From CAZBUK01 sp964495085 (GTDB taxonomy: Bacteria; Bacteroidota; Ignavibacteria; T3Sed10-11): 15,944 bases of DNA. Positions 1 to 7,610 of this stretch are shown here, one piece after another (the first letter of the stretch is position 1; every line of letters starts with the position of its first letter). Below the pieces are notes generated by a model. That model worked only from the letters and a program-made list of their open reading frames with translations. It was not told where the DNA came from and did no database searches. Made by a program: the position numbers and the translations under genes. The stretch covers positions 1 to 15,944 of the forward strand of contig CAZBUK010000084.1 of assembly GCA_964495085.1 (NCBI GenBank), given 5' to 3'.

Positions 1-611
1 GCGAATATACCTCCCACGGGCATTGCGGCATCCTCAGGGACGGTGAGATTCAGAACGACGAATCGGTCGAGTTGATAGCCCGCGAAGCGCTTACGCATGC
101 CCGGGCCGGCGCCGACATGGTTGCGCCGTCGGATATGTTTGACGGACGTGTTGCGGCAATACGTTCGATTCTCGATGCGAACGGATTTCAAAATCTTCCC
201 GTAATGTCCTATGCCGCAAAATATGCCTCCGGATTCTACGGTCCGTTCCGCGATGCCGCGGAAAGCGCCCCCCAGTTCGGCGACCGCCGGTCTCACCAGA
301 TGGATCCGGCGAACAGCGACGAAGCGCTGCGTGAAGTCGAGCAGGATATTGCCGAAGGGGCGGATATCGTGATGGTAAAGCCCGCTTTGCCTTATCTCGA
401 TATCGTTCGTCGGGTGAAGGAGCGGTTTGGAATGCCGACCGCAGCATACAACGTAAGCGGCGAATACAGCATGATCAAAGCGGCGGCCGAGAAGGGTTGG
501 ATCGACGGAGAGCGGGTCATGATGGAAACGCTCATCTCGATAAAGCGAGCCGGTGCCGATCTGATCCTGACCTATTTCGCAAAGGAAGCGGCGAAGCTTA
601 TCAATCGCTGA
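1..611 (+). CDS. hemB: Porphobilinogen synthase (delta-aminolevulinic acid dehydratase), 5'-truncated by the window edge
   Basis: Condenses two 5-aminolevulinate molecules to porphobilinogen in cytoplasmic heme/tetrapyrrole synthesis. The reading frame is open from base 3; the first two bases fit the end of a Cys codon just before EYTSHGHCG, which is the zinc-binding CxCEYTxHGHCG region of metal-dependent HemB. Both Schiff-base lysines are visible: one in YAAKYAS (codon 219-221) and one in MVKPA (codon 378-380). The C-terminal YNVSGEYSMIKAA and LILTYFAKEAA blocks are also typical. About 202 residues are present; the family is usually 320-340, so roughly the first 120 residues lie upstream. 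The stop TGA is at 609-611. The next gene follows on the same strand, and hemL, the preceding enzyme of the pathway, lies 1.7 kb downstream. The identification is firm. Confidence 0.97.
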   Translation, partial: EYTSHGHCGILRDGEIQNDESVELIAREALTHARAGADMVAPSDMFDGRVAAIRSILDANGFQNLPVMSYAAKYASGFYGPFRDAAESAPQFGDRRSHQMDPANSDEALREVEQDIAEGADIVMVKPALPYLDIVRRVKERFGMPTAAYNVSGEYSMIKAAAEKGWIDGERVMMETLISIKRAGADLILTYFAKEAAKLINR

Positions 612-658
612 AGATCGGTGTTACCGTCTATTCATTCGAAACCTCTTCCCTGACCGAA

Positions 659-1663
659 GTGAACAGGCATCAGATCTCGGATTACACATACTTCATCACC
701 GGTGCGACCGGCTTTGTCGGATCACACCTCGCCAGGAATTTATGCAAGCGGGGCCTTGAAGTTCACGTACTCCGCCGTCCGAACTCCTCCAACGCTCTGC
801 TCGATTCACTCCCCGTTCAGCATCATACAGGTGACATCCTCGACCCGACGTCGGTGGAACGGGCTATGCGCAGCTGCACGGCGGTGTTTCATTGCGCCGG
901 TATCGTATCTTTTTGGAAAAATATTCGAAAAGAGCAATACGATGTTAATGTAGGCGGAACGGAGATTGTTGCATCGGCGGCTCTCCGAACGGGAATCCGG
1001 AGATTCGTACATACGTCTTCAGTCGCTGCCCTCGGTCCTGAACGGAACGGCAAAGCGATAACGGAGGAATCTCCATTCGGCTGGGATATACACAATATCG
1101 GTTACAACATCTCTAAATATGAAGCGGAACGGCGTATTCTCGAACATATAGATCGCGGACTCGATGCAGTGATGGTAAATCCTTCGACCATACTCGGACC
1201 CGGCGATGTCTACATGCATGGCTCGGCCGTCGTTTCTAACGTACTCCGGTCGCGCCTCCCCTTTTACATCGATACCTCGATGGACGTCGTGGACATCGAC
1301 GATGTGGTAAACGGACACCTCCTGGCATTCGAAAAAGGGGGGACCGGAGAGCGGTATATACTCTCGGGGCATTCGCTCCCGCTTAGCGAACTCATGCTTC
1401 GAATCGAAAAGATCGCGGGAGGCAGAGCTCCCCGGATAAAAGTCCCGTTCCCGCTTGCGCAGACTGCCGCGTGGATACTCGAATCTGCCGCCTCGCTCTT
1501 CGGCAAACGACCGCTCATTACCACCGAGCTGCTCCGTGTCGGGAAATTCAGACGCTTGTTCTCCCATGAAAAAGCGGTTCGCGATCTGGGCTTTACCGTG
1601 ACTCCGCTCGATGAGACGATCAGAAAAACCGCCGACTGGTTGAAGACCGCCGGACAGGTCTAA
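659..1663 (+). CDS. NAD(P)-dependent epimerase/dehydratase (extended short-chain dehydrogenase family)
   Basis: A 334-residue extended SDR protein with a Rossmann fold. TGATGFVG (residues 14-21) is the nucleotide-binding loop, S120/S121 in HTSSVAALG supply the catalytic Ser, and Y149-N-I-S-K153 is the YxxxK pair. PSTILGPGD and the overall length resemble dihydroflavonol-4-reductase-like, 3-beta-HSD-like and HpnA-like members. The substrate cannot be read from sequence. The start is uncertain. The frame is open back to an ATG at 497, but that would overlap hemB by more than 100 bases and add a non-homologous N-terminus. The GTG at 659 puts the first strand (YTYFITG) about ten residues in, as usual for the family, although its Shine-Dalgarno is weak. 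It lies 47 bases after the hemB stop, so co-transcription is likely. A role in heme synthesis is not established. Confidence 0.87.
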   Translation: MNRHQISDYTYFITGATGFVGSHLARNLCKRGLEVHVLRRPNSSNALLDSLPVQHHTGDILDPTSVERAMRSCTAVFHCAGIVSFWKNIRKEQYDVNVGGTEIVASAALRTGIRRFVHTSSVAALGPERNGKAITEESPFGWDIHNIGYNISKYEAERRILEHIDRGLDAVMVNPSTILGPGDVYMHGSAVVSNVLRSRLPFYIDTSMDVVDIDDVVNGHLLAFEKGGTGERYILSGHSLPLSELMLRIEKIAGGRAPRIKVPFPLAQTAAWILESAASLFGKRPLITTELLRVGKFRRLFSHEKAVRDLGFTVTPLDETIRKTADWLKTAGQV

Positions 1664-1675
1664 AAAATGCGGTGC

Positions 1676-1690
1676 GTGAGAGACTCTCAC
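1676..1690. repeat. 15-base perfect inverted repeat after the epimerase gene
   Basis: GTGAGAG-A-CTCTCAC starts 12 bases after the epimerase stop codon. As RNA it would fold as a five-pair stem with a five-base loop. No T-run follows, so it is not a canonical intrinsic terminator. Confidence 0.5.
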
Positions 1691-1755
1691 AATACCGATA
1701 GGGTGTATCCCCGCGGATCATATGGCTGAAGTCGGCGGGTTAGAGATGATTCTGT

Positions 1756-1797
1756 CTACCCCACAGTTGAAGCTTCGGGCGATTGAGCGGGGAGGTT
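1756..1797. repeat. 42-base dispersed repeat, copy 1
   Basis: Begins CTACCCCACAGTTGAAGC and matches the element at 1967-2008 at 37 of 42 positions in the same orientation, 211 bases apart. Its left half folds as an imperfect hairpin around a TGAA loop. The style (CCCCACAG...GCGGG) recalls terminal hairpins of IS200/IS605-type elements, but no transposase or TnpB remnant is readable, so an IS origin is only a possibility. Confidence 0.6.
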
Positions 1798-1874
1798 GTA
1801 ACTGTAACGAATCATTCATGAAAAAATAATTCTTAATCTGATATCCTGAAAAATATTGGTCTGTCAGAGTCATC

Positions 1875-1906
1875 CGTAGGGGCGTTTCGAAGATACGCTC
1901 CCTACG
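1875..1906. repeat. REP-like hairpin
   Basis: CGTAGGG+GCGT pairs with ACGC+CCCTACG (11 pairs, one bulged T at 1899) around a nine-base loop. Palindromes starting GTAGGGGCG are common dispersed elements in many bacterial genomes. A role as a weak terminator for the upstream genes is possible because T-rich DNA follows, but it lies more than 200 bases past the last stop codon. Confidence 0.55.
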
Positions 1907-1966
1907 TTCTAATCTAATTCAGAATTTATCATTCCTGCACAGGAGAGTCTGCAAGTTCTTAACAGC

Positions 1967-2008
1967 CTACCCCACAGCTGAAGCTGCGGGCAATTGAGCG
2001 GGAAAGTT
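1967..2008. repeat. 42-base dispersed repeat, copy 2, with hairpin
   Basis: Second copy of the element at 1756-1797. Here the stem CCC-A-CAGC/GCTG-C-GGG around loop TGAA is better preserved, with one A/C mismatch. The substitutions that separate the copies include positions in the stem. Confidence 0.6.
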
Positions 2009-2037
2009 CAGGGATACGCCATTGCAATCCGGCACCT

Positions 2038-2059
2038 GCGTGATGGTAAACCATCACGC
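2038..2059. repeat. Perfect 9-bp hairpin with TAAA loop
   Basis: GCGTGATGG - TAAA - CCATCACGC. First of three consecutive hairpins in 2038-2129. A T-run does not follow, so this is not an intrinsic terminator. Confidence 0.65.
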
Positions 2060-2073
2060 TATTGAACTGCTCT

Positions 2074-2094
2074 AAGCCCCGCTCGGCGAGGCTT
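2074..2094. repeat. Hairpin AAGCC-CGC/GCG-GGCTT
   Basis: Eight pairs with one C/A mismatch and a TCG loop. Middle member of the three-hairpin run, which could be one structured RNA or the end of a decayed mobile element. Confidence 0.5.
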
Positions 2095-2109
2095 GTAGTT
2101 GTACGATAG

Positions 2110-2129
2110 CGAGACCGTTTACGGTCTCG
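2110..2129. repeat. Perfect 8-bp hairpin with TTTA loop
   Basis: CGAGACCG - TTTA - CGGTCTCG. The loop is the complement of the TAAA loop at 2047-2050, and the same loop type recurs at 10685-10702. Confidence 0.65.
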
Positions 2130-2153
2130 TGAAAATACCACTCGGTAGGGCAG

Positions 2154-2189
2154 GTGAGGTTGAGGGTGAGGCTGCGAGTGAGAGCGAGA
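2154..2189 (+). repeat. Hexanucleotide-period purine array (GTGAGG-like, six units)
   Basis: Consecutive six-base units GTGAGG, TTGAGG, GTGAGG, CTGCGA, GTGAGA, GCGAGA. The period is six, unlike the seven-base arrays elsewhere in the window. It starts 24 bases after the last hairpin of the upstream run. No coding potential is evident. Confidence 0.6.
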
Positions 2190-2271
2190 AGTTTTAACGG
2201 GACTATTTAAAAAGATTAGCTCATGTCTCCACGCATTATAACCGACCGGAATTATTTACTACAGAGGTGCT

Positions 2272-3564
2272 ATGCAAATACCAAAATCCATTGAACTCTT
2301 CGAAAAAGCTCAATCGCTTCTTCCCGGTGGCGTAAATTCTCCCGTTCGGGCGTTTAAATCCGTCGGCGGTAATCCCATATTCTTTTCCCGTGCGAACGGC
2401 TCCAAGCTCTGGGATGTCGACGGAAATATGTACATCGACTATGTCGGCTCATGGGGACCGATGCTTCTGGGTCATTCGCATCCGGCGATCATTGAAAAGG
2501 TCAAATCAGCCGCAGAAGGAGGGCTGAGTTTCGGTGCGCCCACCGAACTGGAAGTGACCATCGCTGAGAAAATCATAGATTTCGTTCCTGCAATCGAAAT
2601 GGTACGAATGGTCAATTCGGGAACCGAGGCGACGATGAGCGCGATTCGTCTCGCCCGGGCGTTCACGAAACGCGATAAAATCGTGAAGTTCCGGGGTTGC
2701 TACCATGGTCACGGCGACTCGTTTCTCATCAAAGCGGGTTCCGGGGTGTTGACACTCGGTACACCCGATAGTCCCGGGGTAACGGTGGGAACGGCCAGAG
2801 ATACGCTTCTCGCTGACTACAATGACGCCGCGTCGGTCGACGCATTATTTAAGGAAAACCCGCGTCAGATAGCGGCGCTCATCGTCGAACCGGTTGCCGG
2901 CAATATGGGATGCATACCTCCGTCTGAAAATTTCCTCGATCACCTCAGTCAATCCTGCGCCGCAAATGGGACGCTCTTCATCTTCGATGAAGTCATGACC
3001 GGATTCAGACTCGCAAAGGGAGGAGCGGCGGAAAAATACGGCATCACACCCGACCTTATAACGCTTGGTAAAATCATCGGTGGAGGCATGCCGGTGGGGG
3101 CATACGGTGGCAGGAAAGAGATCATGCAGAAGGTTGCACCGTCCGGGCCGATGTATCAGGCGGGAACGTTATCCGGTAATCCCGTCGCCATGGCATGCGG
3201 ATCGGAAATGCTCTCCCAAATTGAAAAGCTGCCACTTCTCTATGAAAAACTGGAAGAGAAAAGCGGGAGTCTTGAGGAAGGGCTGCATTCGATAATCAGA
3301 AAGAACGGGTATGCCGCAACTATCAACCGGGTAGGATCGATGCTGACGCTTTTCTTCACCAGCCGGCGGGTCACCAATTTCGATACTGCAAGCAGTGCGG
3401 ATACGAAGAAGTTCGGAATATTTTTCAGGTCCATGCTTGAACAGGGTATTTATCTCCCCCCCTCGCAATTTGAGGCTGCTTTCATTTCATATGCACACAC
3501 CGACCCGGACATCGAGCAAACGATCAATGCGGCAGAGATCGCTCTGAGGAAAGCGTTTGGTTGA
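2272..3564 (+). CDS. hemL: Glutamate-1-semialdehyde 2,1-aminomutase
   Basis: A 430-residue class-III PLP enzyme that converts glutamate-1-semialdehyde to 5-aminolevulinate, the last step of the C5 route in the cytoplasm. Visible motifs: LLPGGVNSPVRAF near the N-terminus, SGTEATMSAIRLAR (about 116-129), YHGHGDSFL (144-152), D239 in FIFDEVMTGFR, which contacts the pyridine nitrogen of PLP, and the Schiff-base lysine K267 in TLGKIIGGGMPVGAYGG. The length matches the family. The ATG at 2272 is preceded by AGAGGTG at a good distance, so the start is well supported. It shares strand and pathway with hemB upstream but is separated from it by the epimerase and a 608-base repeat spacer, so it probably has its own promoter. 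4-aminobutyrate-type aminotransferases are excluded by the HemL-specific N-terminal block. Confidence 0.98.
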   Translation: MQIPKSIELFEKAQSLLPGGVNSPVRAFKSVGGNPIFFSRANGSKLWDVDGNMYIDYVGSWGPMLLGHSHPAIIEKVKSAAEGGLSFGAPTELEVTIAEKIIDFVPAIEMVRMVNSGTEATMSAIRLARAFTKRDKIVKFRGCYHGHGDSFLIKAGSGVLTLGTPDSPGVTVGTARDTLLADYNDAASVDALFKENPRQIAALIVEPVAGNMGCIPPSENFLDHLSQSCAANGTLFIFDEVMTGFRLAKGGAAEKYGITPDLITLGKIIGGGMPVGAYGGRKEIMQKVAPSGPMYQAGTLSGNPVAMACGSEMLSQIEKLPLLYEKLEEKSGSLEEGLHSIIRKNGYAATINRVGSMLTLFFTSRRVTNFDTASSADTKKFGIFFRSMLEQGIYLPPSQFEAAFISYAHTDPDIEQTINAAEIALRKAFG

Positions 3565-3583
3565 TAGCGGAAGGCGGGATGCA

Positions 3584-3660
3584 GGAGACAGAAGTCAGGA
3601 GACAGAAGTCGGAGGTCAGAGGTCAGAGATCGGAGATCGGAGATTGGAGATCGGAGGTGG
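3584..3660 (+). repeat. Heptanucleotide-period purine array (11 units)
   Basis: Eleven consecutive seven-base units, from GGAGACA, GAAGTCA, GGAGACA, GAAGTCG through GAGGTCA (twice) to GAGATCG-type units. It begins 20 bases after the hemL stop codon. The units are degenerate but strictly in phase. It faces an opposite-sense array at 3902-3950, with 13 exactly complementary bases (3615-3627 against 3920-3932), so transcripts could pair. It is not a CRISPR: there are no spacers. Confidence 0.85.
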
Positions 3661-3800
3661 TAATTTTATTTTTCGAGTAATTTAATTGTTGGTGTTCATC
3701 GATTTCACTACCATCCCCCATCGGCTATTTGTGAAATATAGCCTTCTCAACCGGATCCAGATATAGATGATGACCATACAGAAAAAGGAAGAAAAATATA

Positions 3801-3852
3801 AAATAAAAAGAGGCCAGAATTAGCTTAATGCAATCCTGACCTCTTATTTTTA
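3801..3852. terminator. Bidirectional intrinsic terminator between hemL and the pilus cluster
   Basis: An A-rich run, then a stem AGAGG-CAG-ATT pairing with AAT-CTG-CCTCT (11 pairs, two A/C mismatches, ten-base loop 3822-3831), then TATTTTT. The A-tract on one side and T-tract on the other let it end transcripts from both directions. It sits between the convergent hemL (ends 3564) and the lipoprotein gene (ends 3974). The rest of the 409-base spacer holds two heptad arrays and a short GGCTAT/ATAGCC palindrome at 3723-3743. Confidence 0.7.
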
Positions 3853-3901
3853 ATAATCTCTTATCTGACCACTGTCTTCAGACATCCATCTTCGCTCTTC
3901 A

Positions 3902-3950
3902 GTCTTCTGTCTTCTGTCTTCTGACCTCTGACTTCCGACCTCTGCCTACC
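3902..3950 (-). repeat. Heptanucleotide-period array, opposite sense (7 units)
   Basis: Seven in-phase units read on the plus strand as GTCTTCT (three times), GACCTCT, GACTTCC, GACCTCT, GCCTACC. The array is the complement-sense partner of 3584-3660, and bases 3918-3939 are identical to 13748-13769 over 22 positions. It ends 24 bases from the stop codon of the lipoprotein gene. Confidence 0.85.
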
Positions 3951-3973
3951 CGAACTTCATCCAACAAAAAGAA

Positions 3974-5383
3974 TTAATTCGTCGAGAACGGTATTTCCAA
4001 TGAAGCGAATCCGTTCGGTCCGTTCGTCTCGATTCTCAGCGCGAGGTTGAATACCCGGGGATCCGTATTCGTAACGTTGACCGAGAAGAAGGTCGCATTC
4101 TGGCTCTGGGTATCGAGCATAAGGACGTCGGTATCACCCGATACGAGAACCTCTGCGGGTTTTTCACCGGGAGCAAGCGGCGGCTGTTTCAGTGCTACCG
4201 TGATCCGCTGACCGGCAGCCATTGGATTTCCGTTCCGGTCGGCTACCCTGAAATTAATCGGTTGGGATGCGCCGGTAGCGAGATTGAAACTGGAGGTAGC
4301 CGTAATGATCAACGGCGTTCCGCTCAGCATTACCCGGGCGCTGTCTTCGACGATCACACCCTCGTCGCCGCGTGTATCGGCGAATACATATCCGAATCCG
4401 GGACCCCAGACCGGATGCACCAGATCCTTGCCAAGCGAGATTAATTGTACGGACGCGACCCCGTCGTCATCTGTCAGAGCCGCTGAAGTCTGAACGTTGC
4501 CGGCTGTAGTTTTAAAGTATACCGCAGTTCCCGCTGATACCGGATTGCTGTATTCATCTCCGACAACGACTACAATATTAAGCCGTGCGTTGACAATATC
4601 AAGAGCCGGGAAATTGATCCTCTCCAGTCCGATAGCAAAGTGGTCCTGGTCGGGGAGTCCTGCCTGGATGATTATTCTTGTCGGAGCGGATTCGACCACC
4701 CGGTCACCGAGCTGAGCACGTGCGATGATCTGCACAACGCCGGATCGCGTACCGCCGATCAAGACGGTAGTAGCGCGGCCTTCCTCGTCGGTCTCGGCGG
4801 AGCTCTGGGTCAGCCGTTCACCGCCGCCCGGACCGTACAGATCGAATTCTATGGTCACCCGGTTCGTCAGATCGATCGGCCTGTTTAATCCGTCGACTGC
4901 CTGATAGACGATGAGCGAGGTGTTTGCAAGTCCGGATCCCTCGACCGCGATCGCAGACGGTGTCGCGCTGATGAGAACGATATTCTGGACCTCGAGGAAT
5001 TCCGGCTCGTCCACCTCGCTCCCGAGAGTAAATTCTATCTGGATCTCGCTCTCTTCGGCTACAGAGATAGTTTTCGTTGCACTGCCGAGACCGGATTTGG
5101 CAACGGTAATCGCGTAGCCGATCGTCTGGCCGCGCTCGACAAGGAGCGTCAACTCGAACGCGCCGTTGATATCCGTTGTTGCGGTTACGTTGTCGAACTG
5201 GTCGCTGACCGCAGTGACCTCCGCGCCTGAAACAGGTGAACCGTCGGCGAGCTGTACGCGTCCCCTTACCGTAACCTCTACCGTATCGGTCACTTCGGTT
5301 GAGAAATCGCATGCTCCCACCAGGACTATCAGACCGAACGCGATAACGGGTAATAATATCGATTGATTAAATTTCATATTCAT
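3974..5383 (-). CDS. Lipoprotein with carboxypeptidase-regulatory-like domain and Ig-like (Big_1-type) repeats
   Basis: A 469-residue secreted lipoprotein. The N-terminus has a hydrophobic segment ending in a lipobox, LVGAC, with the lipid-modified cysteine at residue 25. Residues about 36-120 (VRGRVQLADGSPVSGAEVTA, ATTDINGAFELTL) fit a carboxypeptidase-regulatory-like beta-sandwich. Three further blocks look like bacterial Ig-like domains of the invasin/Big_1 type: about 132-240 (AETDEEGRATTVLIGG), 245-355 (DEYSNPVSAGTAVYF, LTDDDGVASVQLIS) and 356-469 (VADRNGNPMAAGQRITV). The start ATG at 5383 follows GGGG at five bases; a second ATG two codons on is possible. It lies 39 bases after the secretin gene on the same strand and is the last gene of the cluster. 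It could be an outer-membrane partner of the secretin or an exported substrate; nothing in the sequence decides between them. Confidence 0.85.
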   Translation of the reverse strand: MNMKFNQSILLPVIAFGLIVLVGACDFSTEVTDTVEVTVRGRVQLADGSPVSGAEVTAVSDQFDNVTATTDINGAFELTLLVERGQTIGYAITVAKSGLGSATKTISVAEESEIQIEFTLGSEVDEPEFLEVQNIVLISATPSAIAVEGSGLANTSLIVYQAVDGLNRPIDLTNRVTIEFDLYGPGGGERLTQSSAETDEEGRATTVLIGGTRSGVVQIIARAQLGDRVVESAPTRIIIQAGLPDQDHFAIGLERINFPALDIVNARLNIVVVVGDEYSNPVSAGTAVYFKTTAGNVQTSAALTDDDGVASVQLISLGKDLVHPVWGPGFGYVFADTRGDEGVIVEDSARVMLSGTPLIITATSSFNLATGASQPINFRVADRNGNPMAAGQRITVALKQPPLAPGEKPAEVLVSGDTDVLMLDTQSQNATFFSVNVTNTDPRVFNLALRIETNGPNGFASLEIPFSTN

Positions 5384-5422
5384 TAATCCCCAGGAAATAG
5401 ATGACTTGGCTTTGCATGATCC

Positions 5423-6649
5423 TCACCGCTGTTCCTCCTTTTCGAGCAGACGCTGGCGTTCCTGTTCGTACCGCTGCTGCCGGCTGCGTATGAGACTCCG
5501 GTCGCGTTCGAGCGCGATTCTTTCTTCCAGCGTCGGGACAATATCTGCGCGCAGAAGTATGACCAGTTCCTGTTTCGCATGCTCTAGTCTGTTATATCCG
5601 AACAAGTACTTCAACCCAAAAAACCACCACGGCAGGTCCTTCAGAACCGGTATACCGTCGCGAACCATGTTTTCTTCGGTCAGATATAATCCCCCGATGA
5701 CTGTCTCTTCTCCGTCGAGGAGCAGCACCCTCGTCTCCGCTTCGACCTTGGCGATAATGGTACTGATGGGATCCGGAGTACCGGTGGAGCGTTCCGCCTG
5801 GATATCGAGTGAGATAAAGGGTATGCCGTTCTCGACGATCACCTCAGGCGTCACGGTGATGATCGTACCGGTACTGATGAACTGATCGAGGACGTTGCCG
5901 GCGAAGTCTCGCTGTTTAATGGATATATCGGCGCCGATTTGAATCTTTCCCGTCTGACCCGATCGGACGGTCACCTCAGGACTCGCGATCACCTCGCCGA
6001 TCTCGGTCGATCCGAAGAGCTTGATGAGAGCATCCACGTTGGCAAAACTCCAGGTAGGTCTGACGCCTCCCTCGAACCTGATATCTTCGCGCCTGATATC
6101 GCTGTCGAAGCTGAGGTCGATCTCGCCGAATTTATTGTCTCTCCGGAAGAAGCTCCAGTTCACGCCGCTCTCGCGGAGTTTGTTATGGTTGATCTCGAAG
6201 AAGACGGCGGAGATATTCACCTCTCTGGAGGAAAGACGAGGGCGATCAGGATCGTCCGGTCGGGCCGGAGTAACGGCCACATCGGGATGCTGGACGATGA
6301 TGATATGATCCGGGCGTTCGTTATACCATAATTTATTGTGGAGCAGAATCCGCTCGAATGCATCCCGCCAGTGGAGCGATTCGATGTTCACTCCGATCGG
6401 CTGAGTCCGCACTTCCGGATCGATGATTATTTTTCCGAGGAACTGTTTACTCAGTTCGTTCAGAGCCCCCAGCGCCTGATCGAACGACAACGTTGCCTCG
6501 ATTGAAACAATCGCTTCGGGCGGCGTGAACTCCCTGAGCGTTCTCCGTTCCTCACCCACCTGGGCGAAAACTCCGGACGTTCCGACGGCAACTATGAGAA
6601 GAAATACCGTCAGTGCGATAGAATATGGTTTACCGTGACCGTTCAACAT
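5423..6649 (-). CDS. pilQ: Compact outer-membrane secretin (PilQ/GspD-like)
   Basis: A 408-residue secretin, the outer-membrane pore of type IV pili and type II secretion. A signal peptide (about 1-29, ending VFAQ) is followed by an N0/STN-type domain (about 48-120, with LSFDQALGALNELS and WRDAFERILLHNKLWY), a Pro/Asp-rich linker (121-141) and the secretin core (about 142-372). Core marks are EVNISAVFFEINHNKLRESG, ASPEVTVRSGQTGKI, GEETVIGGLYL, and GIPVLKDLPWWFFGLKYLFG. The C-terminal 35 residues are charged and probably helical. PilQ and GspD are usually 600-700 residues with AMIN or several N/KH domains; here those repeats appear to be absent. The ATG at 6649 follows AAAGGAG. It starts 13 bases after the PilO-P stop, so the genes are clearly in one operon. 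The choice between PilQ and GspD rests on the PilM-P neighbours. Confidence 0.93.
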   Translation of the reverse strand: MLNGHGKPYSIALTVFLLIVAVGTSGVFAQVGEERRTLREFTPPEAIVSIEATLSFDQALGALNELSKQFLGKIIIDPEVRTQPIGVNIESLHWRDAFERILLHNKLWYNERPDHIIIVQHPDVAVTPARPDDPDRPRLSSREVNISAVFFEINHNKLRESGVNWSFFRRDNKFGEIDLSFDSDIRREDIRFEGGVRPTWSFANVDALIKLFGSTEIGEVIASPEVTVRSGQTGKIQIGADISIKQRDFAGNVLDQFISTGTIITVTPEVIVENGIPFISLDIQAERSTGTPDPISTIIAKVEAETRVLLLDGEETVIGGLYLTEENMVRDGIPVLKDLPWWFFGLKYLFGYNRLEHAKQELVILLRADIVPTLEERIALERDRSLIRSRQQRYEQERQRLLEKEEQR

Positions 6650-6662
6650 AAGCGAAACTCCT

Positions 6663-7556
6663 TTACCGAGTTTTTGTATTACCGTTATATCTTATAAATA
6701 AATTGAATCTTTCGATGATGCCGCCCTTATTGAGCGTAAATTCGACTTTACTCTCTTCGGGGACGATACGGGTGACGTAGCCTAAGTATACTTCATCGCC
6801 CTCCTCGAGCGTTCGGATCATACCTGTATGGTCGACGAGGATCGCCTTTCCGGGAATGACCGCCCTCAGTTCGGCTCGCTCTGCCTCGACTAGTTCCCGA
6901 ACATTCGGAGGTATCTCGGCAAAAATGAGCGACCGGTAGGGATTTGCGGTCAGAACATTCGGTCGAACCGACCTTTGTCCGGTCGATGTATGCAGTTCCG
7001 GAACGGATGTGAAATAGCCGTGCATCTCCATCTCGAACGTGACCAGCATCGTCGGCAATTCGAGCTCGGGATCCTGAGTTTCCACCCCACGGGCGGTAAA
7101 CTGGTTGATCTTATAGAGCCGGCGGCCGTTCTCGACATGCCAGAGGAACCTGTAGAATTCCGGGAATGGCGCTTCCCCGCGCAGATAATATACATTATAA
7201 CCGTACCGGTCATGTGACTGCGCCCCGCCGTAGCTCATATCGAGCCTGACATAACCGCCGCTTTGATCGATCGCACGATTGAACATATCGTACGTCTGAG
7301 CCGTAAAGTCAGCCTGCGGTACATCCTTACTCCGCAGTTGCCATCGGCGACGCTGGTCCTCGACGGCCTCCGTCAGACTGTTAAACTCTGCGATCAGATT
7401 GGGGATGCGTGCGATTTCCCGATCGAGCCGGGTAATTCTGGTCTGCAGTTCCTCTATTTTTGCGGGCTGTCGTATTCCCCATATATATCCGCCGATGAGC
7501 ACTACGATCAGCAGCAGGATGACCAGGACGATACTATTTCTGAGAGCGTAAGACAA
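6663..7556 (-). CDS. pilO: PilO-like protein with C-terminal PilP/GspC-like domain (apparent PilO-PilP fusion)
   Basis: A 297-residue single-pass inner-membrane protein. The transmembrane helix is about 9-27, a coiled coil runs about 33-75 (IEELQTRITRLDREIAR), a PilO-type ferredoxin-like domain covers about 80-185 (FPEFYRFLWHVENGRRLYKI), then a linker with NPYRSLI and a small beta domain about 236-290 (GKAILVDHTGMIRTLEEGDE, YVTRIVPEESKVEF) that resembles the PilP/GspC homology region which binds the secretin. PilO and PilP are normally separate genes. The start is TTG at 7556: an in-frame TAA lies just upstream, no ATG follows for 90 codons, and GGAG sits 11 bases before it. The secretin gene follows after 13 bases. 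The PilO part is well supported by order and topology; the PilP part rests on pattern only. Confidence 0.85.
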   Translation of the reverse strand: MSYALRNSIVLVILLLIVVLIGGYIWGIRQPAKIEELQTRITRLDREIARIPNLIAEFNSLTEAVEDQRRRWQLRSKDVPQADFTAQTYDMFNRAIDQSGGYVRLDMSYGGAQSHDRYGYNVYYLRGEAPFPEFYRFLWHVENGRRLYKINQFTARGVETQDPELELPTMLVTFEMEMHGYFTSVPELHTSTGQRSVRPNVLTANPYRSLIFAEIPPNVRELVEAERAELRAVIPGKAILVDHTGMIRTLEEGDEVYLGYVTRIVPEESKVEFTLNKGGIIERFNLFIRYNGNTKTR

Positions 7557-7610
7557 GGTTATTTACTCCGCATTATGTTATACACATTGATAATCAATCG
7601 TCGAGCGAAA

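Larger units (their letters stand above)
1664..2271. other. 608-base gene-free spacer filled with palindromes and short repeats
   Basis: No convincing gene lies between the epimerase and hemL. A 60-codon minus-strand frame at 1959-2141 reads through palindromes and resembles nothing known. The spacer holds a 15-base inverted repeat, two copies of a 42-base element, a hairpin of the type GTAGGGGCG...CGC-CCTAC, a run of three further hairpins, and a six-base-period purine array, all listed separately. The last 80 bases before hemL are AT-rich and presumably carry its promoter, but I see no pair of -35/-10 boxes good enough to call. The hemL ribosome site AGAGGTG is at 2263-2269. Confidence 0.7.

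Noticed and set aside
497..658. Longer N-terminus for the epimerase starting inside hemB
   Set aside because: It would overlap hemB by 115 bases in another frame and add 54 residues before the Rossmann start, unlike the family; the GTG at 659 fits better.
1019..1690. 223-codon minus-strand frame antisense to the epimerase
   Set aside because: The sense strand holds the Rossmann and YxxxK motifs; this frame has none.
1959..2141. 60-codon minus-strand frame in the hemL upstream spacer
   Set aside because: It runs through three hairpins and a dispersed repeat; the peptide resembles no family.
1756..2150. Complete IS200/IS605 element
   Set aside because: Hairpins look like ends of this type but no TnpA or TnpB coding remnant can be read; kept only as repeats.
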